A DNA stretch of 64,000 nucleotides from Lentinus brumalis (lineage: Eukaryota; Basidiomycota; Agaricomycetes; Polyporales; Polyporaceae). The notes beneath the pieces are model-generated. The model saw only the letters and a program-made list of their open reading frames with translations, ran no database searches and was not told where the DNA came from. The stretch spans positions 3,038,001 through 3,102,000 of the forward strand of contig MARA01000001.1 in the NCBI GenBank assembly GCA_001792895.1, written 5' to 3'. This document shows, piece by piece, positions 11,434 through 22,888 of the stretch (its first letter is position 1; every line of letters starts with the position of its first letter). A program made the translations under genes and the position numbers.

Positions 11434-12881
11434 ATGGCGAATCCAGCAGATAAACGGGAACGAAGCCCCGTGAAGGCGCCATTCGTGATTCCTCAATTCA
11501 CCGCGAAGGATTATTCCTCATTCTTCCTTGCCGGTAAGCTCACAAGGCTCTGGTAGAAGGGAAGAGCACTTACATGGTTCACAGGTGCATTGTGCTGCAC
11601 GTAAGTGTCGACCTGCTTCCTGGTGGATGGGGAGCTCAACAGACACTGGCATCTCGCCCGGTAGCGTTACCCATGGCGGGATGACCCGTAAGTTGAGGAT
11701 TCACCGACGGACTAGGGGGGAAGCTGACGGTGCTATCCTGGAACATCCAGCTATTGATGTAGTCAAGACACGTATACAGGTCGACCCGGAGATGGCGCGC
11801 ATGTCCCTCTTGTCGGGCGGACGAAGGATAGTCGCCCAAGAAGGGCCGGCTGCGTTGCTCACCGGGTTCGGTCCTACTGCCGTCGGTTACCTCGTGCAGG
11901 TCAGCGTAGACAATTGCTCGTACAGGGCAGACCGCGCAGCTCACACGACACTGTCAGGGCGGAGCCAAGTTTGCCGGTTACGAGTTCTGGAAGAAACAGT
12001 TCGTTCAAATTGCGGGCGACCAGGAGTCCGCAGTCAAATACCGAACCGCGATATACCTTGGAGCATCCAGTGTGGCAGAGTATGTTGCTACTCATTTCAA
12101 CCCGCAACATGACTCATTATCCTCAGGTTCTTTGCCGACATTCTGCTGACACCACTGGAAGCAACGCGTATCCGCCTCGTATCGCAGCGTCACTACGCTA
12201 CAGGTCTGATGACAGGTTTTGCGCGCCTTGCTCGAGAGGAGGGCGTCTCGGGCCTTTATGCGGGCTTCCTACCTATCCTGTGCAAGTACGGCATGCCTCT
12301 CCTCTTGACCGATAGTACAGCGTCCTGACCCGCCGACACGGTCAGACAGATCCCATATGCGATCGGTCAGTTCACAGTGAACGAGTTCTGCCACGAACTT
12401 GCATTCCGGAACATGTCCGAAGAGACCAAACGGTCTTTGAGCGGCACCGCGAAGTTTAGCATCAGCCTCGGAAGCGGAATAATCGCTGGTTTTGCAGCGG
12501 CTATCCTCAGCCAAGTGAGTGTTCCGCATCTGGGCATGGTCGGTCATACTCACCTTCTGATACCCATCACAATGTAGCCTGCGGATACTCTGCTCTCGCA
12601 AATCAACAAGGGCCACGGACCGGAGGGCTCGATGGCTTACCGTCTCGTCGCGCTCGCAAAGCAAGCCGGCTTTCGCGGGCTCTTCGCAGGTCTGGGCCCA
12701 AGGATGGTCATGACCGCGGGACTTGTCTCCGGTCAGTTCCTTCTGTATGGTGCGATCAAGGACGGTGCGTTTCCAACGATTTCTTCATCCTTCCCTTCTC
12801 CGGAGATTGACCATTGCCGGTGCAGCTTTGGGCGCCCCGCCTGGGCTGGAGATCCACAAGGAGACATCCGCTGTAGCGTGA
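11434..12881 (+). CDS. Mitochondrial phosphate carrier (SLC25 family, Mir1-like)
   Basis: The gene starts at ATG 11434 ([17 protein letters not shown]), consists of several short exons and ends at TGA 12879-12881. Three mitochondrial carrier repeats are visible from their signature motifs: [27 protein letters not shown] and [13 protein letters not shown]. Other typical blocks are SSFFLAGALCC with an ITHGGM segment, [44 protein letters not shown] and [20 protein letters not shown]. It imports inorganic phosphate into the matrix (phosphate/proton symport) for ATP synthesis. Introns are about 50-60 nt; the first donor is at 11534 (ggtaagc), and a small second exon is at 11585-11600. Family call is firm. 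Confidence 0.9.
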
Positions 12882-15800
12882 GATCAGCGGTGACTTGTCA
12901 ACTAGATGTCGGACTAGGTCCGAAATATGTGCTTCAATCACACTGTCGCGGTGCTCCTCGCAGGCGTTACATGTCTGTGGAGCTGACACGTAACGGAGCG
13001 CGTCAGGGATTGTTGGAATGCATTGCAGAGGTGCAAGCAGTCCCAGGACTGCTCCCGCGTGAACTTCATGGAAGTTGAACCACCGCTCGCGAAGCCCCAG
13101 TGTTGCCGTTGTGCGCTACGAGCAATCAGACCAGTTAATTTTGAGTGGTCTTTGTCGGAGAGGAGATCTCGAGACACTCGAGAACACGGTGACGCAGACG
13201 CCGAAATGGTTCGCGAAGATGCATCATGCGCAATCTTAAGGTCGCTAAGCACTCCGGCTGCCCGGCTGCCTGGCACATGGATCTTGTATGTTGGCATGCT
13301 TGGAAGTCGGCGGGACCGAGGCCGTCAGTTTAGTAACTCAGCGGCCAGCCTGCAAGTTCCTGATCTTGAACAAGGTAGTGCGAGAGACTCGGGAGGTTGT
13401 CCGACAGGTCCAAGCCCCGGGTATTGCCGATGCCGGGTCGTGCCGATGAGTTGATGAGTTGGAAACCACAATCTGAACCTCGCACCTTCACGGGACCGGA
13501 GGTGTGTGCTTTTATCCATCCTCGCGATCTCGTCTTTGCAGCACATCGGCTCTCAAGGAAACCAATGCGTGCATCTCTCCACACGTTCCACGCCCGAGTG
13601 CTATAATAGCAGCGCTTCGTGCCGGCACGGCGGTATTGACACCGGTGAACTCAACTCCTTTCCGATGCAACCCCGGACATTGCAATCAGCAGCGCGCAGA
13701 AGACTGCGTCCGACCTGGTATTCGAGCTTGCCCTCTTTATGCTCAGCCCGGCCGACAAGAACCATGAGGTAATCCACCACTTGGAGCTCGGGCGACCTGA
13801 CAGTGTTCGATACGAGCGGTGGTCACTATGCAAGAGCGAGCCACGCACAGCGCGTTCTATCGTGAGCGACCCGGCCGCCCTTCCCTTCTCGGATTCGCCT
13901 TCTGCGATTGCGACAGACGACCGCGGGGCCCTTCATTAAGCCTGCTCGTCTTCTGTCATACTTACTCACCTTATGAAGTAGCGCTGTCTGACAGTTGTCT
14001 GAGACGGCGGTCTCTGCAGCGAGAGATAACAGGTCATCTACTATGCCGCCATGTCCATCAGCAAGATCTGCAAATGTCGATCTCGGACGACCGCGCAGAG
14101 ACGACCGCGCCCGAGATCTAGCCATCAAGGGATTGCCCAGATAAGTAGTACCTGCGAGCGGCCTCGTGCGTACAGCTCTGCGCTCGCATGGTGAACGCAC
14201 AACGGGGCCTGGTTGGCACGACCGCGAGGTCGTCCGAGTGCACAGAAAGTACTCGACTCGCACCGGGGCGAGCTTGAGGGTCACGGCATCGCATCGGATA
14301 CTGGCCCGAGACATGTAGTGGGACCATAGCCTTCTTGTAAGTTGTCAACAAGGGAATCAACACAATTATGGACTCAAGCATACCTGGTATGCTCCCCATA
14401 CATATCACGCCCCTGTGTATTAATTGAGAAGCCCATCGCTGAATGCTTGATGTTGCACAAAGGGTCCAAAAGCTCCAGATCAGGCTACCAGAGTCGACGG
14501 GCACCGACGGCAACTTCAGCGCCGCATGCTCAATGCGCACTTTCGAAGTCTCCTACGAGAGTGAGCAGCTAGCGCTGTACTGCGATCACCGGTGCTAATT
14601 GTGTATGTAACAATTACACCGACCTTTCAAAACTTGACGCTGCACGCCAGCCGGTCGACAGTTGCGTAACCCATACATATCATATCGTGCAAGGTCCATG
14701 GAATGCCCCTTGACGCGACTCGCAATCGATACCGATATGCGAGCCTCCCAAAGGAGCAGGGGATTTCTACAGGGCTACAGGGCATGTATGAGCAGCCAGA
14801 CTCGTCGTAGCCATGACTCTCGGGGCGCACGTTCACCGTCCAGATTTAGTGCGTGGAAGCGCGGCCCCGCCTGAGGAAGAGGAGGAGCTCAGTCTTCCGA
14901 ACGCCGCAGCGTTCTTCTTGACCTTGCACGGCGTTGCGCCCAGGTTCAGCGCGTTTGCGAGCTACTTGCCCACGAAGCCACGAACACGCCGACGTAATAA
15001 TCATCTCGTTCTTGAAGTGAACCACCGTGGACCGCCAACTCTATGCTAGGTGGAATGGATCAGCGTCGTTCGGAACTTGAAGGACGCTCGGGGTCCTCAG
15101 CCTGAGAAGCATTGATACGTGGCCGTCGAAACGTCTTGAGCTTGACCACTGCCACGATGCTACTCAAATCTCATCAGCCGCACAGACCAACACTATGTAC
15201 GCACTTACTTACTTCGTGCATAGTACCGTGTACGCATTGTGGTGTATCTGGTGGCATTGGGTGGCCATGCGGAACTTCCTAAGTGAGTCGAGCATGCCTC
15301 GAATCAAGTACATAATGAGTTGACTTGCCGGACCCTTTTCTCTCTTCCATTCTTTGGTGAACCCTCAGACTGAGGGCCACGGATTCGAGTCGGACTAGGT
15401 TAGTCTATACAAGGTGCGCATTGACTGAGACGCTCAAGAGACGCCTCGGACTCATTGCGCGCCAATACACCGGACATGCCGATGCCGGGTCGGGCCGGCG
15501 ATGTCGCACCGCATGCATCGGTGTTCGCACTGATTTCTCTTCTCCCAGTGAGTTCTTCCACTCGGAGCTTGAGCTCACACTCCTGGCGTGACGGTACGTA
15601 CTTCTTGAGTAACCGATGGATTTCACTCGCGCTCCCCGACGATGCAAGCTCGGAAGGTGTTGATATTGGCAGCGCGCGATGTTTTTGTGGATGCACACAT
15701 CCAGAGCTGAGTCCCCCATTGTGATCAGACCGCCCGTTCATGTCCGACTACAGTGTCGTCATTACCCAACAGTATAAGGTACCGTATATACGGCGTGTAT

Positions 15801-15968
15801 CGTTGTGAGCAGTCTCCCTTCTCTGGCTCCGTTACCGGCGGGGGGCAACCTCCTGGATCTTCCTCGTCTTCTGTCATGCCCATTCAGTTAGCCTAGCGCC
15901 TTTTGAAGCTCGGCGGCCTCTGCAGGGAGGGCGAGCGACTGGGCTGCATCTGTCGACATCATGCGGGG
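12882..15968. other. 3-kb gene-poor stretch upstream of the terpene synthase array
   Basis: Only short open frames without recognisable domains occur on both strands. The sequence has the look of decayed DNA. Part of it (14871-14979) recurs inverted at 19260-19359. Short shared words such as gccgatgccgggtcg (near 13424 and 15478) and ctcgtcttctgtcat (near 13946 and 15865) suggest further degraded duplications. I found no transposase, reverse transcriptase or clear LTR pair. Confidence 0.4.
14871..14979 (-). repeat. Inverted repeat arm, left of TPS1
   Basis: Read on the minus strand, this about 110-nt segment matches the plus strand at 19260-19359. Shared words include cgctgaacctgggcgcaa (versus cgctgagcctgggcgcaa), gctgcggcg and gagctcctcct, with one gap of about 10 nt. 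The two arms bracket the first terpene synthase gene. The match is imperfect (estimated by eye), so the copies are old. Confidence 0.55.
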
Positions 15969-15975
15969 TATAAAG
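15969..15975 (+). promoter_or_regulatory. TATA box of terpene synthase gene 1
   Basis: The tataaag element lies 62 nt upstream of the start codon at 16037. The other two synthase genes have a similar element at a similar distance. Confidence 0.5.
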
Positions 15976-16036
15976 AGTTCGGTGTGTCGCAAGTGATCCT
16001 CCAGCAACCTCTCTCCTGGCCAATTCTTCACCCAAC

Positions 16037-17475
16037 ATGCCTAGTGCTTCTTCCTACCCTAGCGACCCCAAGCTTCAGGCTGCACCCGCAGTGACGAGGT
16101 ATGTACGACTTACAGGACGATCGTCAGCAGGGCCATGTACTCACATACCCCGATGTCCAGATCAGCTCCGACTGGTCGCGAAGTCATCGTCGACCTTACT
16201 CGCACGGACTTGGTGAACGAGAAGACAAGCGATGCGACGCAGGTGAGTACATAAGCTTGTGTGTTTGGCATAATCGGCTCACGTACTACCTGTAGAAGAT
16301 GGCGGATGACGCTACGGTCGCGGCGGTCAAGAGCAGTGTGCAAAACTTCCTCGACCGACTCTCCTACACATTTTCTCAGACGCCGCAGAATCTCGACTTG
16401 CGTAGGGAGATCACAGCGGAAGTTCTCTCATGGAATGACGGTCTCAGCGATTCCTTCGTCAAAGGACTCGTAGACACGAGTTGCACGATTGCCGAGACAG
16501 CCTACACGCATACCAGCCATGAGCACCGATTCATCGTGGCTCTTTATACCGCCTACTTGACGTACGCCGACGACATAGGGCAGCACAATGTGGAAGCTGT
16601 CGGCCGGTTCGTTCAGAGGTTCACGCAAGGCCAGGCCCAGTCCATGGTCGCCTTCGATCGCTTGACAACGCTCCTGGGGACGCTGCACGACTACTACCCT
16701 CGCATCAGCGCCGACGCCATCATCACGAACTCGCTCGACTCCTTGACCGGGATGTACATCGAGCTTATGACGAAGGGCGCCCGGATTCATCCGGCGGCGG
16801 ATCGCTACCCGTTCTATTTGCGCCTAAAGACCGGCATCGCGTGTGCCTATGCCCACCTCAACTTCACCAGGAGCTGGGGTGAGGTCACCGGGAACTTCTA
16901 TCTGCAATTGCTCCCGTAAGTGGCCGTATCATCGTACCTGGCCTATTCTCATCCATGTCCCTGCTGGCCTTCAGGGAGTTGGAACTTGTTATCGTCGGCT
17001 TTAAGTACGTGGTTCACGGTTCTATGTTCCATCAGACGGTTTGCTGACCGTTCCCTCGAACTGACAGTGACATGTATGAGCGTTCTCTCCCGCTCTTCCG
17101 CAACTTCAATCTCATGACTTGACGCTGACGCATTCTCCCTAGCCTCTCTTTCTACAAGGAGACGTTGGCCGGGGAAACGGACAATTACGTGCACCTCCGC
17201 GCTGTTGCAGAGCAAAAGTCTCCGATCACAGTGCTGCAAGAGCTGGTAGACGAGAATCTGGAAAGCTTCCGTAAAATCCAGGAACTTGCTACTTGCCAGA
17301 CGGGACTGGCCGAGATCTGCCACAGCTTCTTGATGGTGCGTCGGCCGCCGCCTGTTGACTCGTTGATTGCCAATACTGAGTCGCTTATTATCAGGGCTAT
17401 GTTGAGTTCCACTTCAATGCGCGGAGGTATCGTCTCGAAGAGGTGGTGGACGTGGCCCGATATATTCCTGCTTAG
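16037..17475 (+). CDS. Tri5-like sesquiterpene synthase 1 (TPS1)
   Basis: Seven exons (16037-16098, 16161-16242, 16296-16915, 16975-17004, 17068-17073, 17143-17335, 17395-17475) sum to 1074 nt and encode 357 aa. The class I terpene synthase fold of the trichodiene-synthase (Tri5) family is indicated by the helix with the Asp-rich motif (LTYADDIGQ), a YPFYLRLKTGI block, the NSE/DTE motif NDILSFYKE followed by ETDNYVHLR, and a C-terminal GYVEFHFNARRYRL. Such enzymes ionise farnesyl diphosphate with Mg2+ and cyclise it; the product cannot be read from sequence. The Asp-rich motif is DDxxQ rather than DDxxD. The metal-binding Asn-Asp is formed only by including the 6-nt exon. It is the first of three tandem paralogues, with no tailoring genes alongside. 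Orthology to a toxin-pathway enzyme is not implied by family membership. Confidence 0.85.
17068..17073 (+). other. 6-nt microexon in TPS1
   Basis: The bases TGACAT sit between an acceptor (ctgacag) and a donor (gtatga). With the preceding ...TTTAA and the following CCTCTC they give Asn-Asp-Ile-Leu, which completes the NDxxSxxxE metal site. Skipping it joins AA directly to CC, leaves the frame intact and deletes two residues of that motif. Confidence 0.75.
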
Positions 17476-19662
17476 ATGTCGCACATGCAGAAGTATATAC
17501 GCAAGCGTGACCAATTTGTAGTTCTGGACCTGCCTATTCAGTGGACCATTGCATTGCTAGCGAGAACACGACGCTCCCTTCTTGCTTCCCTGACTGTCCG
17601 ATGAGCAGCTACGGACATCCATGGGCTGCGTCACTGCAAGCGTTCCAGAAGCAGATACCTATCAACACCAGGGATCCGCTATCACCCTATCAACGGCGCA
17701 TGGCTTGGCTGCACGGCTTCCAGGTAGTAATCCACGCTACGCCATCCTCAATCTACGCTCCCTCAGAACATCAGTTATGCCTTAAGTCGACTCTGCGGCA
17801 CTGGCAGTGCGTCTAACGACAAGAGGTTATGATAAGGAGTTTCCGTTAGAACTCCCCGACACCGGCTACCTCGGACAACTCTCACCTGAATAGCGCGGAT
17901 CGCGAACTCAAAGCCTACCGCTCAGCCGGAACCAGTGTGCGTCCATGTCTTTATCTGTGTGATACCACTGACACCGGGTGCGTATAGCACACACCTCTGT
18001 CCGACGCGAATCAACACACTGTACTGCAATGTATTCTACGGAGCCTTCTATATCGCTATTCCCACATGTAGGAGAACCTCAAGCTGAGGAGCGAAATGTC
18101 TGCAGAAATTCATGGGACGCTGGCCTAACCTCGGACGATATCGACCGATTTCAGGGACTCCGGGTGCGCCATCGCCGTATGCGCATACAAGGATATCGAG
18201 GTCAGGGGTCTCTTTATCCAACGCTGTGTACTGGGCGAGTCCCAGCCTTCCGGCGGTTGCAGACACGCCTAGCGACGGTACGTAAGGTTCATCCCCGCAT
18301 CGGCACGGACGTCTGATTTTCGTAAACCTGATTCCGAGGTATATTCTTGTGAAGGTCCATCTCAAAGCTGGGAGATACCTGGAAGGCATCGTAGGCACGC
18401 ACATGTGAAATATTGCATTGATGATCACAGATGAAGCTGCATGCATACAGGCGTGAGACGAGCGAACAACGCTTCCAACATGTCGTACGAGACCATATGG
18501 GCGGCGCGAGCCACTGATGTTTGGGCTCACCGCGAACAATCTTGTCATTGAATGACACCGGTGCATGGAAGCTCACTGACCGCTAGTGCGACATTATAAG
18601 TGGAGCTTCCATCCATCCTATTCCGTGGTGCGCGGAGTTGTGCATCTGGAGCTTCTAAATACCCTACTCCGCAAGATAATGGGTTCATTCTGACCTACGC
18701 GGTGTCCCTGAGATTGGATGGGCGGCCGTTCGTTCTGTCGCAGCGCCGTCACTGTTGAATACTGAGTGGGCGCCGGCGGCCTGACGGTCTGCCGTTATCC
18801 ACAGCAATGATGCTGCCATGTGCCGTACAGTGATTTCAGTCCTGATGATTATGTCGCAGAGGCGGGCTTCGAGTCCCCTAGTGTTTACGGCCATGGAACA
18901 AGACATGCATATGAGTATACTTAAGTAGTTAAGTACTCACGCATGCTCATGGCAGCCCGAAGCAGTGTTGTGTGCTGTTGATGGCTGTGTGATCATGGCG
19001 GCCAAGCTCCGCTCAAGACGCTGGCCTGGCACGTGTTGATTTCTTCCTTCATGCTGCCACCACTGCCTGTCCTGCCACCGCTGCCTGAAGCCCTGGAATC
19101 ACCGTCAGCGTCCATCGGAATGAGTGCTGATCCGAGCCACTGTCACAGCCTCAGCGGTCTACGGTGGCTCACTTCAAGAACCAGATGACCGCGCGCTTTC
19201 ACGACCTACAAACTACTGCAACATCGCCTATCGCAGCCATACGGCAGCCACGAAACACCTGTCTCCGTGCGCGGGTAGTGCGCAAGGGCGCTGAGCCTGG
19301 GCGCAAACAGACGAAGATTGCTGCGGCGTCCCGAAGACGGAGCTCCTCCTTCTTCGCAGGAAAGACGTTTCCCGAAACCATAGATCTACACCTTGAGTCT
19401 ACGCCCTGCCAAGCACCGTGACGGCTAAGTGAGTCTACCTGCTTGAAAGGCCCTACAGAACCTCCTGCTTTTTTGAGATGGCAACGGACCGTGCACGGTA
19501 TGACACTTGTGTGAGTTACGCAGTTGTGGACCGGCTCTCACACCTCGCCGGTGACGTTCTGCGTGAAGCCGAGCCTTCGACGCTCGGTGTTCACACCGTG
19601 ACCCAAAGTATGTACCACTGGCTGCTCATCCCTCGCAGGGAACCCTGGAACTGCACATCGCG
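17476..19662. other. Intergenic between TPS1 and TPS2
   Basis: There is no convincing gene in 2.2 kb. Open frames of up to 172 codons (minus 18048-18566) have no domain. The segment holds the right arm of the inverted repeat (19260-19359). I looked for a decayed fourth synthase copy and saw none of its motifs. Confidence 0.4.
19260..19359 (+). repeat. Inverted repeat arm, right of TPS1
   Basis: This is the partner of 14871-14979 in opposite orientation, as described there. It ends about 405 nt before the start codon of TPS2. Confidence 0.55.
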
Positions 19663-19670
19663 TATATAAA
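19663..19670 (+). promoter_or_regulatory. TATA box of terpene synthase gene 2
   Basis: The tatataaa element lies 95 nt upstream of the start codon at 19765. Confidence 0.55.
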
Positions 19671-19764
19671 GGCATGCCGCGGTGGACTTATCATCGGTAC
19701 CCGTCAGTTACAATAGCCCAGTCCGAAGCCTTTGAACCGTTCGTACGACATCACTTTCTCGGCC

Positions 19765-20967
19765 ATGGGCTTTTCAGTGGCTACACAGGTATGCATCACT
19801 GTTCATATGTATGGGCAACATACCAAGACTGACTCTATCCAGAACTCTGTTGATCCCCTCGTGGATATCAAGGGTGTCATTCGTGACTTCCTCGACCACG
19901 CCCACTATATGTCTCCCGGTACCCGATCCGATGCCGTGCTCCGTGCCAAACTCGAAGCGGAGCTCGCCCTCTGGCCATCCGACATCAACCCAGCAGTCGT
20001 CTCGAAGATCCTAGACGGCAGCTGCGTCTACACGGAGACAACATACGGTCACACTACTCCTAAGCATCGCTTCTTCATCGCTCTCTACACGGCCTGCCTC
20101 ATGTATGTCGACGACCTTGGCGAACGCGATCTCGATGCCGTCATGAGGTTCACCGGCCGTTTCGCGAAGGGAGAGGACCACCCGGACTCCGTTCTGAACC
20201 GGCTCGCGGGGCTGCTTCGCCAGTCTCACGAATTGTGGCCGCAGTATGGCGCCGACGCTATCATCGCGGGCACTCTCGACGCTGTCACCGCCATGTACAT
20301 CGAGTACACCGCGAAGCATTTGGTGATCAAGCCTTCGGCGACCCGCTTCCCGTACTACTTCCGTACTAGGGCCGGGATCGGCCCGCCTTTCATCCACTTC
20401 ATCTTCATGAACACTTGGAGGCCCACTCCCGAGTCTTATTTGCAGCTGCTACCGTGAGTAGACCACCACAACCGGCCGTTTGATATCCGCTGAGGGGTGC
20501 ATCTTCAGGTACATGGAGCACTGGACCCTGGGCACGAAGTGAGTGATGTAATCCCCAAGCATGTCCGCAGCCACTAACTTGGAGCGTCTTCGATCAACAG
20601 CGACATGTGCGTATTCTGACATATCTGCCCTTCGGCATGACTGACCATGGGAACAGCTTGTCCTTCTACAAAGAAGAGTTAGCAGGCGAGACGAATAACT
20701 ACGTCCACCTTCGTGCCGCCGCCGAAGAAACCTCCGCGAACCAGGTTCTGCGCCAACTGGTCGACGAGGTGCTCGATACCGCGCATACGATGAACGTCCT
20801 CACGTCAGAGGACGCTGAGTTGGCCGCCTTATGGCAGAAGTACTTCCACGTGAGTCATATGCTCGTCGCTCGATGGCCGCTATTTTGATGTTGCATGACA
20901 GGGTTACCTGGAGTTCTCGTTGAAGGCGAAGCGCTACCGGCTCGCTGAGCTCGGTTACGAGGCTTAG
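19765..20967 (+). CDS. Tri5-like sesquiterpene synthase 2 (TPS2)
   Basis: Exons 19765-19788, 19843-20453, 20509-20538, 20601-20606, 20657-20849 and 20902-20967 sum to 930 nt and encode 309 aa. The motifs are LMYVDDLGERD (Asp-rich, DDxxE), FPYYFRTRAGIG, NDILSFYKEELAGETNNY (metal motif) and LEFSLKAKRYRLAEL. The function is as for TPS1: Mg2+-dependent cyclisation of farnesyl diphosphate, product unknown. The last four exons keep the TPS1 pattern (30, 6, 193 nt, then a terminal exon). The N-terminal exon is much shorter than in TPS1. The 54-nt first intron is itself open in frame, so its splicing should be confirmed. Confidence 0.85.
20601..20606 (+). other. 6-nt microexon in TPS2
   Basis: The bases CGACAT lie between the acceptor gatcaacag and the donor gtgcgt. 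With the flanking AA and CTTGTCC they encode Asn-Asp-Ile-Leu-Ser of the metal motif, exactly as in the two paralogues. Confidence 0.75.
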
Positions 20968-21452
20968 CTTCGGCAGTCGCCAAGTTTGGATAAGCGTGCG
21001 GCAGGTTGTACTACCAAAAGACTGTCTCATCCGCCGTAACGAATCGCTAGATGTGTTGCTTCGTCTGATCAAAATGAACGTGTACGCCAAATGTTACCCA
21101 AGATTCCACATACAACTCTTCGGCGATCTTCACTGCGGAGGCTCAACAAGTGAGTTGTACTCCATTGTTCCTATGTCAGATGTCATGGTAAGTATGCTTG
21201 GAAGAAATTGTTGCTCAATTCTTCGAATCAATCTCTCTGAACTCGCGACCTACATCGGGGCCGGGTGCGACCGGGACCTATGGCGGTGTACAATCGCGCT
21301 AAGAAAGCATGTCACGACGCTCCATTCTCCATTCACAGCATGCAAAGCTCAGACATCCCGAGACGCTCACACTGACATTATAAAGGCTGACGAAGAGGCA
21401 CGTATGGGTCATCAGAGAGAGTAGACTCGGTGTCTATCGATCTACTCGAGAG
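20968..21452. other. Intergenic between TPS2 and TPS3
   Basis: A 142-codon open frame (20996-21424) without recognisable similarity or composition is not called as a gene. The rest is the upstream region of TPS3. Confidence 0.4.
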
Positions 21453-21458
21453 TATAAG
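21453..21458 (+). promoter_or_regulatory. TATA box of terpene synthase gene 3
   Basis: The tataag element in gagtataagac lies 70 nt upstream of the proposed start at 21528. Confidence 0.45.
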
Positions 21459-21527
21459 ACTCCCATTCCGCAACACACAATCGCCTTCCCTTCCGAAACG
21501 TGCGACGGTATCTATTTGATCCTCAGC

Positions 21528-22888
21528 ATGTACGTGATCACGCCTTCAAAGTGTACCACTTTAACGACGTCTAACGATATCCTCAGGACACCGTCACCCG
21601 TGCAAGTCTGTGAGTGCGACTCCGAGGATGTCGGTGCTCATTCTTTGACGGTGAGCAAGCTTGTGTCAGACCTACAATACAACTCACAGCTCGCCAGTGT
21701 CGGACCGGAGACTGCGACCTTGAGACCAGAGACATTATTCGCGACTTCCTACAGAGTAGCGGATATGAACCTCACATTACTCCGCCCAACGCTCAGCTAC
21801 GCATCGCCGTTGCCGACGCATTGGTCTCATGGAAGAGCGGCGACAGCATGGTGGTCATCGAGAAGTTCGTGGATTGTGCCTGCGACTTCGCCGAGACCGC
21901 ACACGGGCACATCAGCCCCGAACACCTGCACTACGTCGCGCTCTACACGGCCATCATTCTATACATCGACGACCTCGGAGGCACGCACCTGGACGCCATT
22001 CAGCAGTTCGTCGCCCGCTTCACCCGCGGAGACAAGCAACTCTCCCCCGCACTGGACACGCTAGTCGACCTCCTGCGAGGTGCGCACCAGCTGTGGACCC
22101 AGGTAGGAGCCGACGCAATCATAGCAGGCACAATGGACGCCGTGACTGCGATGTACATCGAGTGTACGACGCATGAGATGGAGATCAAGCCAGATGCGAC
22201 CTGGTTCCCGTACTACCTCCGCACGAGGTCGGGCATTTGTCCCCCCTACATTCACTTCATCTTCATGAAGTCCTGGCGTGCGACATCGGACTCCTATCTG
22301 CAGATGATGCCGTGAGTCCCTCTTCAAAGTCTCAGCTGTACGTTCAAGTACCTGACGTGTTTTCACCCTGAAAGCTACATGGAACGTTGGGTCGTAGGCG
22401 CGAAGTACGTCCATACTGAAGCCTCTGTTAGATGTCTGATGACGGTGGACTGACGCATCCGGCTCGCTGTCGTCTCCACTGCTAGTGACATGTAAGCCTT
22501 CATGACCTTCAAGTAACCCTCGGACACTCACCGTGACTCACCCTCTCTTCAGCCTGTCGTTCTACAAGGAACAACTAGCAGGAGAGACGAAGAACTACAT
22601 ACACATGCGCGCATGTGCTGAGCAGACTACCCCGATCAACGTCTTGCGCGACCTGTGCGACGAGACTCTGCACTCGGATCGTCACATCCTCACGCTCGCC
22701 GGGAGAGACAACAAGCTAGCGGAGCTATGGCAGAAGTATGTGCAGGTGTGTACTTCCCCAACATGTGGCATGGCACATCGTACCAACCGCCACACGCACG
22801 CGAACAGGGTACTCTAGAGTTTCACGTCAACACTCGTCGATACCGGCTTCACGAGTTGGGTTTGACGACCAAAGGGCAAGAACTGTGA
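21528..22888 (+). CDS. Tri5-like sesquiterpene synthase 3 (TPS3)
   Basis: Exons 21528-21609, 21690-22311, 22375-22404, 22486-22491, 22553-22745 and 22808-22888 sum to 1014 nt and encode 337 aa. The motifs are ILYIDDLGGTH (Asp-rich, DDxxG), WFPYYLRTRSGIC, NDILSFYKEQLAGETKNY (metal motif) and LEFHVNTRRYRLHELG. Role and substrate are as in the paralogues. The N-terminus is the weakest part: the 82-nt first exon is chosen because it gives the right phase, and an additional 36-nt intron inside it cannot be excluded. The fifth Asp-rich position is Gly, which differs from both TPS1 (Gln) and TPS2 (Glu). Confidence 0.82.
22486..22491 (+). other. 6-nt microexon in TPS3
   Basis: The bases TGACAT lie between the acceptor ccactgctag and the donor gtaagc. 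They complete the Asn-Asp of the metal motif, at the same position and phase as in TPS1 and TPS2. Confidence 0.75.

Noticed and set aside
13424..15500. Shared word gccgatgccgggtcg at two sites, suggesting a direct repeat
   Set aside because: The similarity does not extend convincingly beyond about 20 nt on either side.
12882..15968. Possible decayed retrotransposon in the gene-poor stretch
   Set aside because: Only short shared words and one inverted repeat pair were seen; no reverse transcriptase, integrase or terminal repeats were recognisable.
18048..18566. 172-codon minus-strand open frame between TPS1 and TPS2
   Set aside because: No domain, no plausible splice pattern and no resemblance to the synthase genes; treated as chance.
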